From: Argyresthia goedartella
Lineage: Eukaryota; Arthropoda; Insecta; Lepidoptera; Argyresthiidae
Direction: 5' to 3'
Assembly: GCA_949825045.1 (NCBI GenBank)
Contig: OX463818.1
Span: 36,472,906 to 36,536,905 of the forward strand
DNA length: 64,000 bases
Shown: positions 38,101-43,839 of the stretch, in pieces
Layout: each line of letters starts with the position of its first letter
Position numbering within the stretch: position 1 is the stretch's first letter
The notes under the pieces: model-generated
What the model saw: the letters and a program-made list of their open reading frames with translations, nothing else
The model's database searches: none
What the model was told of the DNA's origin: nothing
Made by a program: the position numbers and the translations under genes

Positions 38101-41100
38101 TATTGAGCTTTCTATCCTTCTGACCACTGCGTGTAAGGCAGTCTCTGTGGATTTCCCGATTGGTACGCATGATGGTTTGGGTGTATAGGGTTGGTTCTCA
38201 TGGGACCATCCCTTATAAATCTATCACACACTCTTTCTAACGTTTTCAGAATTAATGATGTGAGACTTATAGGTCTGAAGGATTTAGGCTCAGTATAGTC
38301 GTCCTTGCCTGGTTTCGGCAGGAAGACTACTTTCACTTCTCTCCAGATCCTGGGCATGTAGCCGAGTGCTGGAAATGTCCTAAATATTTTTACAAGTCTT
38401 GGTATAATGAGCTTTGCTCCCCATCACCATTTGCAGTAGGGCTGGTATAACGACCTCTGGTCCTGGTGATTTATATGGAAGGAAAGAGCTGATCGCCCAT
38501 CTCACTTTCTCTTCAGCTATCAGGTTTTTTACTTCCACCCATGCTTCCGGCGGGGATGTTGATGTTTTCGAGGAGCTTGGTGTTTCCGTCGGTGTCCCTA
38601 CCTCTTTTGCGGGTAGGATTGTACACCCCGGGAAATACATTTGTAGCAATACACTAAAGAGATCTTCTTCGCTCTTGGTGTATTCTCCATTCGGTTTCTT
38701 TATCGAACCAGTTTGGTGTAGTGGGTCTTTACCGCTGTTTATCGAGCTACAGACATTTCTCCACGATTCTCTAAAATTGAAGTTTGTTGTTTAAACCGGT
38801 TACGTGCTTTTTGAAAAGCTTTCCAGTCGTCCTCTGCCTTCGTATTAATGGCATGAATGAAAAGCTTTCTCATATTAACCCGCATTCTCTCCAGTTTGTC
38901 GCACCACCAGCTGTCTTTAGATGGCTTCGCTGTCATTAGAGGGCCGGATTTGTTGTAGCTTTCATTTATCGCTCTGTCGAGTTGAATGACCGCTAATTCT
39001 ATTTCTTGCGTTATCTCCAGTTTGGTTTTTCTAGGGTTAAGAAATTGCCTAGGTTTTAACTTTATGTTCTTCAGGCCGAAGGTGATCCATCTGTGATCCG
39101 AACACGATGCTTCTGATGAAACTCTCCATCCCGATATAAGGTCTAGTGCCAAAAAGTTGGCAATTGTTATGTCTAGTATTGTTTGTACCTTACTTGTGAC
39201 AAATGTGGGTTCTGAACTACTATTCAGTGTCGACAGTTCGTATTTTGAGAGAAATTCCTTGAGATCCTTACCTCTTTCCACCCCATATGGTGCTGTGCGC
39301 GTTGGCGTCGCATCCTCTTACGAGGGGTATGTCATTTTCTTCACACTCTCTGACTAGCATCTCCAGTTCCTCCGTAGGTATCTCCCCTTCGCCTGGCTGG
39401 TATGCCGAGGCGAAGTATAACGAGAGACCCCCTTGCCCCGTGTCAATGTGGAATACGGTTAGATCTGGGGAGCATAGGTGTGTTATTAAGATGCCTTTGC
39501 AGTGATTCGGGACATATATGGCCGCCCTCACTTTTGTGTTTGAATAGTAGGTATATATATTTCCAAATAAGTTATTGAAACCACGTACCCTTCTTTTATA
39601 AATTGCTGGCTCTTGTATAAGTGCGATCGTCTTCGGGAGCTCTTCGAGATTTCTCCGAAGGGCCGCTACACCAGAAGAGCTATGTTGGATATTGGCTTGT
39701 ATGATATTTTTGTTAGCGCTTTTTGTTATTATTATTATATGTATGTATGTATATTTAATACATGTTTATATTTATCGTATTATGTGTGCAATGTATATGT
39801 ACATGGTAGGGACACATAATTATAATTTCTCCCCCTCTACGTGGAGTTGAGTTTTCCATAATAGTCATTTAAAGCAATTAAAAAAAGCGTCCCGTATATT
39901 AAGCTTCTTCAGTAGCATTTGAAATCATTGCTATTTTATTTTAATTGTATCAAAGAACCTCTTATATAAAACAATATCGATAAAATATGAACAAGAAACT
40001 TACCAAGTATATCAAATATCACCAACTTCAAATATCCAATCATCCAATAAAGTAAGGCCAAATCAAAGTGCGTTGATACGTGCCGAAATATTCATATTAA
40101 GTAGAGCCCAGAATCCAATAAACAAGCCAGGGTCATACAGGATTCACCACACAAAACACAACAGGAAACAAGCTTCCACAAATGGAGGTAAGTGAATGAG
40201 TTAACCAATTTATTGTCAATAGACAGTTTGAATGTGGTAGAAAGAGACAAAATCTAGTACATTTCGTAAAGCGGGGAGTGCTCCACATTTCCACTATAGT
40301 TTTCTTTTGTTCTCACAAGCTATGTCGTGCAAACTACAAATGTGGCAACATCGCGAGTCGTTGATGTAAGTTTGGAAACGTAGCGCATTCTGTGGTTTAA
40401 ATTGTGTAAAAGTAAATAATTTTTTTATTTAATAAATCAAAGGATTTTTTCTGCTATTTAAAAGTAATCCCGGGATTTCAGGCATATCCACTTTATTCTT
40501 TCTCTGTATGAAATCAGTATTTGTACATAAATAATTCTAACTAATCTGACCTCTGGTTATCACATTTCAGTAAACTTACAGCATGTGTGGCAGCAAGTGT
40601 TATATCAAAATCCTCCACTTCATTGTCTGGTAGATCTCCACCACCCGCCGCCCGAGCTTCCTCCTCTTCTGAACTATCTGGGAGTAACAACTACACATTT
40701 AATACAACCTACATAATATAACATCATATATTATTACACCCAAATTCAACTTTAAATATAGCGACATTCTAGAATTTATTAGAAGGACAAGATGATTTGT
40801 GGAAGCACATCAGTTGAACCAACAGTAACCAGTATCCAAACACTGGAAATTGGGTGAAATAATCGCAATAGGGGAGCGATCACCCACCTGTTTTCAGCAG
40901 GTATTCCACCTCATCAGCAACATAGCATAGGATAGCATAAGCATCTCTACAGTGACCAATGTGTCAGGATTTTGGATGGATAGTGTGGATGTGCTGGAGT
41001 AGATAACCAAGGGCTGACAAGGCTAGTTCGGTCAGAGTGTCGATAAGGGGGTACATCTACAGCACGGCATTGGGCCGGTATGCAGTCGGTCACACAAAGA

Positions 41101-41209
41101 CTATGGCTCACATTAGACTGTCACTTGGTACTGGCTAACTTCTGGTGCACTCACCTTCACCTTGCCCGTCCATGATCCTCCGCAATTGTCGCAAACTTGC
41201 GATGGACAT
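8000..41209 (-). CDS. CRBN: Cereblon, E3 ubiquitin ligase substrate receptor (nine exons, 3' end not found)
   Basis: Cereblon recruits substrates to the DDB1-CUL4-RBX1 ubiquitin ligase. Nine exons join in phase: 41155-41216 (ATG at 41207-41209), 40580-40677, 24431-24636, 23411-23584, 23005-23175, 22461-22585, 21243-21388, 14252-14354 and 8000-8144. They give about 407 codons. Similarity to the remembered vertebrate protein is collinear throughout: an acidic N-terminus ending VEDFDITLAATHA, then LON-domain FPGEAVPLHL, WPPWVYASVD in the DDB1-binding part, PLSYWVSSNLVLP, CULT zinc pair CGAC, and the tri-tryptophan cage EYSWFPGYGW...LGW. All three cage tryptophans are present. The second zinc pair reads C-P-C rather than C-x-x-C. 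The last exon, matching the human C-terminus of about 40 residues, was not found. Introns are full of transposons; intron 2 is about 16 kb. Confidence 0.92.
8145..8623. repeat. Diverged tandem or dispersed repeat, target of the P element
   Basis: Motifs such as ggttaagtgga..gatgatga and aactgctcaat recur at about 8490, 8619 and, beyond the P element, 13110. The unit including 'aggatctgatgatgggag' resembles a repeat I know from other lepidopteran sequences, but I cannot name its class. The P element lies within one of the copies. Confidence 0.45.
8810..12516 (+). pseudogene. P-element transposase (THAP domain), disrupted
   Basis: Exons by splice sites: about 8810-8886, 9393-9579, 9696-9779, 10027-10113, and 10195 to the stop at 12516. 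The joined N-terminus gives a THAP-like domain (CCVKLC, SFHRFPK, WFPSPSSVVCSRLF, AVPT). The long last exon gives the transposase with LIFDEMKIN and LDPVHMVKLLRN. Three defects are visible. No ATG is in frame with the first exon; the ATG at 8809 is in another frame. The histidine expected after the THAP C-x-x motif is a leucine (CSRL). The reading frame breaks at a run of ten T near 10930 and resumes at DGCPTNTS near 11022, after a TTA-rich stretch that replaces conserved sequence. It is unlikely to make active transposase. Confidence 0.85.
12717..12764. repeat. Perfect palindrome, 22-base arms, inside the P element
   Basis: Arms 12717-12738 and 12743-12764 are exact reverse complements around TTAT and contain tatcgata. 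It lies about 165 bases inside the right end of the P element, so it could be a subterminal transposase-binding repeat. Confidence 0.85.
12936..14251. other. Cereblon intron 8, repeat-rich
   Basis: 12936-13180 continues the repeat interrupted by the P element. The stretch near 13285-13312 (cttctgaccccacactaggata) is shared with about 27690-27712 (cttctggccccatgctaggata), so it belongs to a dispersed repeat. An open frame continues leftwards past exon 8 on the minus strand to about 13785, but it runs through the splice donor and a CA repeat and resembles no known protein. Confidence 0.4.
14252..14354 (-). CDS. CRBN: Cereblon exon 8 (CULT domain, first zinc pair)
   Basis: The acceptor is gtgtacag before 14354 and the donor is gtatgt after 14252. 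The 103 bases enter in phase 0 and leave in phase 1. The exon encodes MLVCGACGAEV, whose C-x-x-C is the first half of the CULT zinc site, and ends in NYTNP, matching the vertebrate YVNP. Confidence 0.88.
14390..14810 (-). repeat. LINE 3' UTR fragment, related to 21425-21610
   Basis: The sequence starting tttattactgtagatattt..agcaatcgtcattttt and the block after ttttagatctctt are shared with 21425-21610. On the minus strand it ends with a (GATT)n tail at about 14390-14402. An insertion of about 190 bases, absent from the other copy, lies at roughly 14500-14690. Confidence 0.7.
15400..18262 (-). pseudogene. LINE ORF2: endonuclease and reverse transcriptase, broken
   Basis: The N-terminal part (18262 to 16727) is an apurinic-type endonuclease with ILTEIWLNSEI, VVGDFN and the linker domain. 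The reverse transcriptase follows with YRPISILSAFSK, DFSSAFDKVSHRIL, GVPQGSHLGPILFVLFVNDI and catalytic LFADDMKVY. Two lesions are visible: a frameshift around 16730-16790 between the linker and the RT start, and a stop codon near 15802 that cuts off the C-terminal segment (15705 to 15400). Confidence 0.88.
18367..18543 (-). pseudogene. LINE ORF1 C-terminal remnant (58 residues)
   Basis: A short open frame ends in YKFVWVRNGKIYMRK, the pattern often seen at the C-terminus of lepidopteran Jockey-like ORF1 proteins. It lies about 100 bases upstream of ORF2 and marks where this LINE copy is 5' truncated. Confidence 0.6.
18561..19098. other. Cereblon intron 7, unrecognised
   Basis: A minus-strand open frame at 18647-18979 matches no family I recognise. 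A 23-base segment at 19038-19060 is the exact reverse complement of 31870-31892 inside the BEL LTR, and similarity extends weakly on one side. It may be a fragment of a related LTR. Confidence 0.35.
19099..19191. repeat. Near-perfect inverted repeat (39-base arms, 15-base loop)
   Basis: Arms 19099-19137 and 19153-19191 (starting acgaattcaattgttcgatc) are reverse complements with one mismatch. The tip contains cagggccggactc. No coding content. Confidence 0.9.
19450..20730 (+). mobile_element. 5' portion of a LINE (5' UTR and ORF1)
   Basis: A plus-strand segment with a probable 5' UTR containing a short (GAAC)n run near 19500, followed by ORF1. No endonuclease or reverse transcriptase follows, so the 3' part is missing, which is unusual because most LINE copies are 5' truncated. 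Confidence 0.6.
19842..20729 (+). pseudogene. LINE ORF1 protein with one internal stop
   Basis: The frame runs from 19842 to a TAA at 20625-20627, then continues in the same frame to 20729 with SKFDFIMKPDNWPPRTEV, the expected C-terminal sequence of this ORF1 family. Before the stop are a coiled-coil-like N-terminus, a low-complexity Ala/Pro/Thr region, KWQVVQKRGRRRN and HASFLHPETTAESMLAYL. ORF1 proteins of this kind bind LINE RNA. The same arrangement (basic WxxVxxR segment, then an RRM-like domain) appears in the ORF1 at 54978-55886. Confidence 0.7.
20731..21242. other. Cereblon intron 7, next to exon 7
   Basis: No gene. A short motif of the cagtaa(c/t)gccatctg type occurs at about 20958 and 21200 and again in inverted form near 23258, so it belongs to a small dispersed repeat. 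Confidence 0.4.
21243..21388 (-). CDS. CRBN: Cereblon exon 7
   Basis: The acceptor is ctcgtacag before 21388 and the donor is gtagga after 21243. The 146 bases run from phase 1 to phase 0. The exon encodes LPSEAVPLSYWVSSNLVLP and LRLFRCDDALLRLR, matching the vertebrate LPSNPIDFSYRVAACLP and the helix before the CULT domain. Confidence 0.9.
21425..22191 (-). mobile_element. LINE fragment: RT piece plus 3' UTR
   Basis: On the minus strand it contains ALFCDMSKAFDVL and, in another frame, VPQDSILGPFLLL; both are RT motifs of a Jockey-like LINE. The 3' UTR matches the fragment at 14390-14810. The RT segment carries a 30-base tandem duplication at 21924-21953 and 21954-21983 that repeats ten residues in frame (ALRNAGGIQE). 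Frameshifted, 5' truncated and dead. Confidence 0.8.
22461..22585 (-). CDS. CRBN: Cereblon exon 6
   Basis: The acceptor is cgatccgcag before 22585 and the donor is gtgagc after 22461. The 125 bases run from phase 2 to phase 1. The exon encodes TPWPPWVYASVDYERLRDQL, which lines up with the vertebrate LTSWPRWLYSLYD and the following helix of the DDB1-binding region. Confidence 0.9.
22586..23004. other. Cereblon intron 5
   Basis: About 420 bases with no feature that I recognise. Confidence 0.5.
23005..23175 (-). CDS. CRBN: Cereblon exon 5
   Basis: The acceptor is ctccgcag before 23175 and the donor is gtgaga after 23005. The 171 bases enter and leave in phase 2. The exon encodes RLSRVQVEVLSERVPRPP, matching the vertebrate QQAKVQILPECVLP strand of the LON domain, then an Arg/Leu-rich helix. 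Very GC-rich, as are all the cereblon exons here except the first two. Confidence 0.85.
23411..23584 (-). CDS. CRBN: Cereblon exon 4
   Basis: The acceptor is gatattgcag before 23584 and the donor is gtaacg after 23411. The 174 bases enter and leave in phase 2. The exon encodes SEQYISPYGALCEVLEAGE, an acidic loop, and DIKARATHRARLL, the counterpart of the vertebrate VKAIGRQRFKVLEL in the LON domain. Confidence 0.88.
23585..24430. other. Cereblon intron 3
   Basis: No gene or clear repeat boundary is visible. There is a short purine-rich run (aaaggaaaggaaaggg) near 24115. Confidence 0.45.
24431..24636 (-). CDS. CRBN: Cereblon exon 3
   Basis: The acceptor is aacatcacag before 24636 and the donor is gtaagt after 24431. 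The 206 bases run from phase 0 to phase 2. The exon encodes YMGSTLSAV, then VFPGEAVPLHLTD and DTDRLFVLLWP, matching the vertebrate YLGADME..., LIPGQTLPLQLF and DRTFAVLAYS at the start of the LON-like domain. Confidence 0.92.
24637..25984. other. Cereblon intron 2 (proximal part), unrecognised
   Basis: A 73-codon plus-strand frame at 24982-25203 resembles nothing I know. The remainder is AT-rich. Confidence 0.4.
25985..26070. repeat. Lepidopteran dispersed repeat, end fragment
   Basis: The run gacagacggacggccagacagacag followed by actataagggttcc and acggaaccctaaaa is a hallmark of a repeat found widely in Lepidoptera. Upstream sequence from about 25640 may belong to the same copy. Confidence 0.6.
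26180..26895 (-). mobile_element. LINE fragment, C-terminus and 3' UTR
   Basis: The minus-strand frame 26895-26557 (LNKLERLQNLGIRFIFG) continues in a second frame at 26546-26361 (RVIQLWNALPCAIRDSPS). Both are typical of the C-terminal region of Jockey-type ORF2. The 3' UTR ends at gtgcaataaagaatatg (minus) near 26185. The same 3' end occurs on the plus strand at 30024-30172. Confidence 0.8.
27280..27590. repeat. Lepidopteran dispersed repeat (about 310 bases)
   Basis: It starts at ttttagggttgcgtacccaaagg, passes cgctgtccgtccgtctgtcacc and ends at gcgagtccgactcgcacttggccg. This complete pattern is familiar from many moth and butterfly sequences and is one of the main grounds for the taxonomic call. 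It is non-coding. Confidence 0.75.
27591..29260. other. Cereblon intron 2, mostly unrecognised
   Basis: 27690-27725 shares a repeat with about 13285-13320. A short (ATT)n microsatellite lies at 28909-28923. No coding region is recognised. Confidence 0.4.
29261..29413. mobile_element. MITE, about 150 bases
   Basis: Terminal inverted repeats: TGTGTCACaagGGAGCAAAAT at 29261-29281 and its reverse complement at 29393-29413, 18 of 21 matching. The interior is non-coding with an internal palindrome (ggattctacgatagaatcc). Target duplication not determined. Confidence 0.65.
29414..30023. other. Non-coding, unrecognised
   Basis: AT-rich, with no open frame or repeat that I can define. Confidence 0.45.
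30024..30212 (+). mobile_element. LINE 3' UTR fragment followed by (AT)n microsatellite
   Basis: tttgctggtagaaatctctctttagagataagct..gtgcaataaagaata is the same 3' end as at 26180-26290 but on the plus strand. It is followed by about 40 bases of AT/CT repeat from 30173. Confidence 0.75.
30246..30289. repeat. Perfect palindrome, 18-base arms
   Basis: Arms 30246-30263 and 30272-30289 (aatagttttgcttctagc and its reverse complement) around an 8-base loop, immediately before the hAT remnant. Confidence 0.85.
30325..31690 (-). pseudogene. hAT transposase remnant
   Basis: Three minus-strand pieces in different frames follow each other: about 31690-31490 (TPLEFFFVLIEFMILCNIPW), 31345-30986 (ending near THALNLVVG-like AHALNLVVGQIRKENP), and 30972-30325 (ITRWGTWLDAAFYY, then the C-terminal dimerisation motif SVDVERSFSMYKWI). 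This order matches hAT-family transposases. Frameshifts and a stop make it inactive. Terminal repeats were not found. Confidence 0.8.
31789..32331 (-). repeat. BEL 3' LTR (543 bases)
   Basis: Near-identical to 36358-36902. In element orientation it follows the end of pol (32364) and a G-rich stretch that can serve as the polypurine tract. Confidence 0.92.
32364..33965 (-). pseudogene. BEL Pol with reverse transcriptase and part of integrase deleted
   Basis: The 533-residue open frame starts with an aspartic protease (ALLDSGAQGCIVS, residues 22-34). By residue 65 it is already in RNase H (LHGFCDASERGFAAAVYLR). The whole reverse transcriptase, normally several hundred residues between them, is missing without loss of frame. 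Further on, FLLDRYSS joins directly to CVFVCLSTKAVHLE, so the integrase HHCC domain and the first catalytic aspartate are also gone. The second (SDNGTN) and the glutamate (PHWGGIFEA) remain. It cannot encode its own reverse transcription. Confidence 0.88.
34008..34853 (-). CDS. BEL Gag C-terminal part with zinc knuckles and a minisatellite
   Basis: The first 80 residues carry knuckle-like cysteine clusters (CPCCRQIGHAVANC, CFLCLGPHMARDC, CGYCGGAHNNLLC). A Gly/Pro/Thr-rich region follows, with a 108-base (36-codon) tandem repeat: the segment gctgagtcggatgctgagtc begins at 34316 and again at 34424. A frame change separates it from the protease-bearing frame that ends near 33965. Confidence 0.78.
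   Translation of the reverse strand: MSALTPHSETCPCCRQIGHAVANCNKFGELRVEGRRRMAKQRSWCFLCLGPHMARDCTRTKLCGYCGGAHNNLLCMNRSGQQAPQGRTQGDTAWGPENSFATRSATQEPTSPRAQGGTRVQGRTQGHHMGGPEFSVATQHPTQRAMGPQARSHPGVQGRTQGHHMGGPEFSVATQHPTQRDIGYVEQAVTGGWHGTPSSYADAVRTPPQLSPRSSPRPRRSHVMSPPLMERPRLNSRPPPFGGRRRVAMEPARGPFVQWDPLAYSCLPDRLQAQWGPGGPR
34850..35830 (-). CDS. BEL Gag N-terminal part (DUF1759-like)
   Basis: The 326-residue frame begins MSLSEIQKG and has an acidic/coiled N-terminal half. It contains LPAITMPTFDGVSGEWMSFI and ARQLLVRRYHNKRRLADAQL, the signature of the Pao/BEL Gag domain, which forms the particle and binds RNA. It overlaps the next frame (34008-34853) by a few bases at a frame change, so either ribosomal frameshifting or a mutation separates it from the zinc-knuckle part. 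The nearly identical LTRs make a recent lesion or natural frameshift more likely than long decay. Confidence 0.82.
   Translation of the reverse strand: MSLSEIQKGVSKELRWFSSAHGLIDRLDRHDVVLERSMDVKERYNRVLELSAQAESVDGCAPDRLSRLLGDVDKCMEMAAAITQKAADIRRQRESSHGGDIEAPLPLQGSGSRLPAITMPTFDGVSGEWMSFINLFDSLVHLRSDITKSVKMAQLVAALRGEPRELVAHLTVTEGNYETARQLLVRRYHNKRRLADAQLNRLFSIPVVNKVGAIQTEVLNPLLSVTKALENLGLPVGEWSYLLLYIVLSRLPADVQTRFEQSHGRSAEDLPAFSDLVGFLEEEARRAENLGLTVTHPSEPQRAAGSAVSRGPPTRKDRTNRRRMGL
36358..36902 (-). repeat. BEL 5' LTR (545 bases)
   Basis: In element orientation it is the upstream LTR. The sequence just inside it (minus strand from 36357: ttttggtagcaagagcg) is where the tRNA primer-binding site is expected. 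Confidence 0.9.
37193..37903 (-). mobile_element. LINE 3' end inserted into the R1-like LINE
   Basis: It begins (minus strand) near 37860 with coding for YVRENIDQYKRLGEW and later IHVMGPVVYNKLPEAI, the C-terminus of a CR1/Jockey-type ORF2. It ends with a 3' UTR and a (TGTCTA)-like tail at 37193-37215. CAGCC flanks both sides and may be the target duplication. A perfect 26-base palindrome (37700-37755) interrupts the coding part. Confidence 0.78.
37700..37755. repeat. Perfect palindrome, 26-base arms, 4-base loop
   Basis: Arms 37700-37725 and 37730-37755 (gttgcttgttttagcaagct...) around ATTA. One arm is genuine LINE coding sequence (HKLAKTSNT); the other looks like an inverted copy of it. Confidence 0.92.
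39746..40579. other. Cereblon intron 2, distal part
   Basis: AT-rich, with no recognised gene. A short (TATG)n run lies near 39740. Confidence 0.4.
40580..40677 (-). CDS. CRBN: Cereblon exon 2
   Basis: The acceptor is ttactcccag before 40677 and the donor is gtaagt after 40580. The 98 bases run from phase 1 to phase 0. The exon encodes an acidic SSEEEEARAAGGG stretch and NEVEDFDITLAATHA, the counterpart of the vertebrate INFDTSLPTSHT, which leads directly into YMG of exon 3. Confidence 0.9.
40678..41154. other. Cereblon intron 1
   Basis: About 480 bases with no feature recognised other than the two splice sites. Confidence 0.6.
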
Positions 41210-41216
41210 CGCTGCC
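41155..41216 (-). CDS. CRBN: Cereblon first coding exon
   Basis: The donor gtgagt follows 41155. The first ATG (41207-41209) gives MSIASLRQLRRIMDGQGE, and a second in-frame ATG (41171-41173) would give MDGQGE, closer to the vertebrate start. The sequence ttacag just upstream (41217-41222) could be an acceptor, so a further 5' exon may exist. The choice of start is therefore uncertain, but the phase-1 join to exon 2 is good. Confidence 0.7.
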
Positions 41217-41660
41217 CTGTAACATAGCATAAATGTAGGCTTATCTAATATCACTGTAACATAGCATAAATGTAGGCTTAGTCGTCATGATGATGTACTA
41301 TCGCCACCTTTCCTTGTTTTGACATACCCAGTTACCAACTCTAGTATGACTGTAGCAATCTGAAGCACTTGAAGCGTAACGTAAATAAACTATACTGCGG
41401 AAGCCTGGCCTAACAATAATAATACATCGAGTTCTCTTGCTGGCCTAAGTTGATAGGCAAGGCCCTTCCGTAACAACGTAAATAGTTAGAATAGATGGAC
41501 TCTCTCCACACTCTCTCCATGATGTTATGTGATTCTGACTAGTAAAATGTAAATAAGAAAATTATAAATAAGCTCATTCTTACGGCCACATTTAACAGGA
41601 TTTCGATTTAGATCTTGGCTAAAATATTTTTGATTGTTGTTTTGTAAACCAAGTAGATAT
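41217..41660. other. Region upstream of cereblon exon 1
   Basis: It contains a direct repeat with a 37-base period: 27 bases starting ctgtaacatagcataaatg at 41217-41243 and again at 41254-41280. No promoter element can be assigned by eye. The RNase H-bearing LINE ends about 440 bases upstream of the exon. Confidence 0.5.
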
Positions 41661-42359
41661 GTTTTTTTTGTTTTTTTTTTTTGTAATGTTTTTTCCTTTA
41701 TGGAAAAGGCTAAGAGCTTAAGCCCATACCGCCTGGTCTTATTTTAATTTCTTTTCTTCTCTTCACATTGATTGAGGCTAAAAGCCTTGTTTTTCCGTAG
41801 GTATTTTCTTCAGTCTTTATTATATATTCGAGGCACATAGCCTTGTCTAACGTATTTATTCTTTAACTTCATAATCCAGTAGGTTTAGGTCAATCCGTGT
41901 TGTCAAATCAGGTATCAATTTTCCTCCAGTGTTTATAGGTCACATCCGAGTTGTCAAATCAGGTAGTATAGGTCTATTCCGGTGTATTATTATTTTTCAA
42001 ATAACTCCAATGGTACTCTTGATAAAATTATAAATAGGGTAAAATGCTTCTATATTCTTAAGGAGATTCTGAATAGAGCGCGGGACATCCAGGGCTCTTT
42101 GTAAATGTTCAATAAGCTGTCAATGAATACTAGTCTTTGTATATTGAATTGAGGGCAATAAAAAAATATATGATTTAGGGATTGGTTTTCAGAATTACAA
42201 AATGTACGATTTGGGGAAGGAATCAATTTCAATCTAGGTAAATGTTCATTAAATCTGCCATGTCCAATTCTCAAACGACAAATTGTTGTGTAAAAGTTTC
42301 TACGTAGATATTTTCCGACGATAAACCATGGTATCTTAATGTCCGAGTTAATAGAGCTG
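41661..42359 (-). pseudogene. Same LINE: C-terminal zinc-binding region and 3' UTR
   Basis: Frame 42274-42050 and the segment before it encode LRRNFYTTICRLRIGHGRFNEHL and SLNHIFFYCPQFNIQR, the domain that follows RNase H in these LINEs. The 3' UTR runs to an A-rich tail at about 41665-41685 (minus strand). The left end of the Harbinger element cuts the coding region at 42360. Confidence 0.8.
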
Positions 42360-42589
42360 GGGGGCGATCGCGGTAAAAAATATCAACCGAACCATAGCTG
42401 AACCATAACCGAAACACGACTTTAGGGACTTTTCGTATCGCGCTAATGTTTTGACAGATGGTTGAACCGAAGTTCGATTGGAATTGGACCATATCCGCTG
42501 TCAAACGAACGGTTGTGTTAAAGTTATTGTGGAGCTACTTTTTCACGACTGGTTTAGAATTGTTGAGATGAAAAGTGGGTGAAAATCGT

Positions 42590-42935
42590 GAAATTGATGT
42601 ATCTGGACTTCATGGAAATGGCCTACGTATGTGATATAGCCATTGCGAGCTCCTAAGTGGAGCTTTCAAATTAAGTGAAAGGCAATTCAATAGGCGGTAT
42701 CTTTGGATTCAATGCGTCCCAAATCTCCGAAGGAACCACGTCGGCAGCCGAGAAATGGCCAGAGAGATGGAACTCCAGCCCCTATCTGAACGCGCACCTG
42801 ATCAGAAACCCAAACGATCGGCCACACGGCTTCACTTTCCACGCAACTGCTGGACCAAGCTGGACCAGCCAGAGCCGCTGCGACGTACTAATATACAAGT
42901 TGGGGTACAGAGACAATCCTTTCTACACCAGTTAA
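42590..42935 (+). pseudogene. Second, decayed Harbinger transposase N-terminus
   Basis: The segment gatgtatctggacttcatgg at about 42597 is clearly related to the start of the transposase at 43840 (MYLDFMEMAYVCDIAIA against MYLDILEMAYESDVAIV). After a gap and stop it continues with FKLSERQFNRRY against FKLSDMHFVKRY. The downstream sequence to 42935 is unrecognised. This is a relic of a related but distinct transposase inside the element. Confidence 0.6.
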
Positions 42936-43839
42936 GCCATTTAGAGCAAGGCCCACCTCATCTTCTTCGTGTGGAAACTTATAGATCAAAGTAGATTATT
43001 GCAGTAGTCAGCCACCGCAGTGACCTTGTCGTTAGCCTGCATAAGGCGGCTGTATTGGGCACAGAGGGCACGATGGCCGGTGGCCGGAAGTTTCGGGGCC
43101 ACTGCAACGGCAGCTTGTCAGGATGCCCCAGTGTTGCATGTTGTCTCTGGTGCGCCCATCGCGTGATCTCAGCCTACCTTATTATTGCATATGATCCACT
43201 CCGCCGGTGAAGAGGCTGCCCAATGGCTGCTCAGGCTGTCTTTCTTTGTGATGAAGATGCAGACAAACACTAAATAAATAGCGATATTGACTGTTAAAGG
43301 ATTTGGTTTGTGGGTTAATTTTATTAATTGAGTTATTGAATACAGATTATGGACTAAGAGGAGATAAAATAAAGAAATGTAGCTAGGTAAATGAATTAGT
43401 TTTATTTAGTTATTATGTACCTCCTTATATAGCACTAATTATGTATATTATTTAGGCAGATAGATAGATAAAGTGTTTATTTAGTCGCCATAATTCACAA
43501 TTAGTATGTTTTTCTTTGATTGTATTCACATTATTTTTCACTGAACCCTTGTCTTTGTTGGGTACAAAAGTTAAACAGTAAATGAAGTAGTACAAATGTT
43601 TCACATAATACAACTACATTATGGCTGAAATAAATTATAATTATAGTTGATAATTTACTTCATAATTACAGGAAAAGGTTGGTAAAATGTGCTAAAGATT
43701 CTTCTTCTGGTTTTTAAAAATGTAATTTAAAAACATCTAGAAAAAGATTATAAAACAAAACACAATCGCTTAGATAAAGTTATAGCAAGCTTTTCACTAT
43801 TGTTTAATTAATAATTGTTGTGTTAAAAAGTAGGAGAAA
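42936..43839. other. Non-coding interior of the Harbinger element
   Basis: No open frame or repeat that I recognise. Confidence 0.4.

Larger units (their letters stand above)
36908..39745 (-). mobile_element. R1-like LINE, interrupted and frameshifted
   Basis: Minus-strand order: endonuclease (NIQHSSSGVAALRRNLEELP near 39700, IALIQEP, DANAHSTIWG), linker, then RT with WAISSFLPYKSPGPE, PKPGKDDYTEPKSFRPISLTS, FIDIEGALDKTNF, CPQGGVLSPLLWVLVANDL and AYADDVTIL. These motifs are characteristic of the R1 clade. Several frameshifts are present. Coding is interrupted between KVAKGC and CPQGG by a 710-base insertion (37193-37903) and further on by the BEL element. A last piece resumes beyond the BEL element at about 31783-31695. 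Confidence 0.85.
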
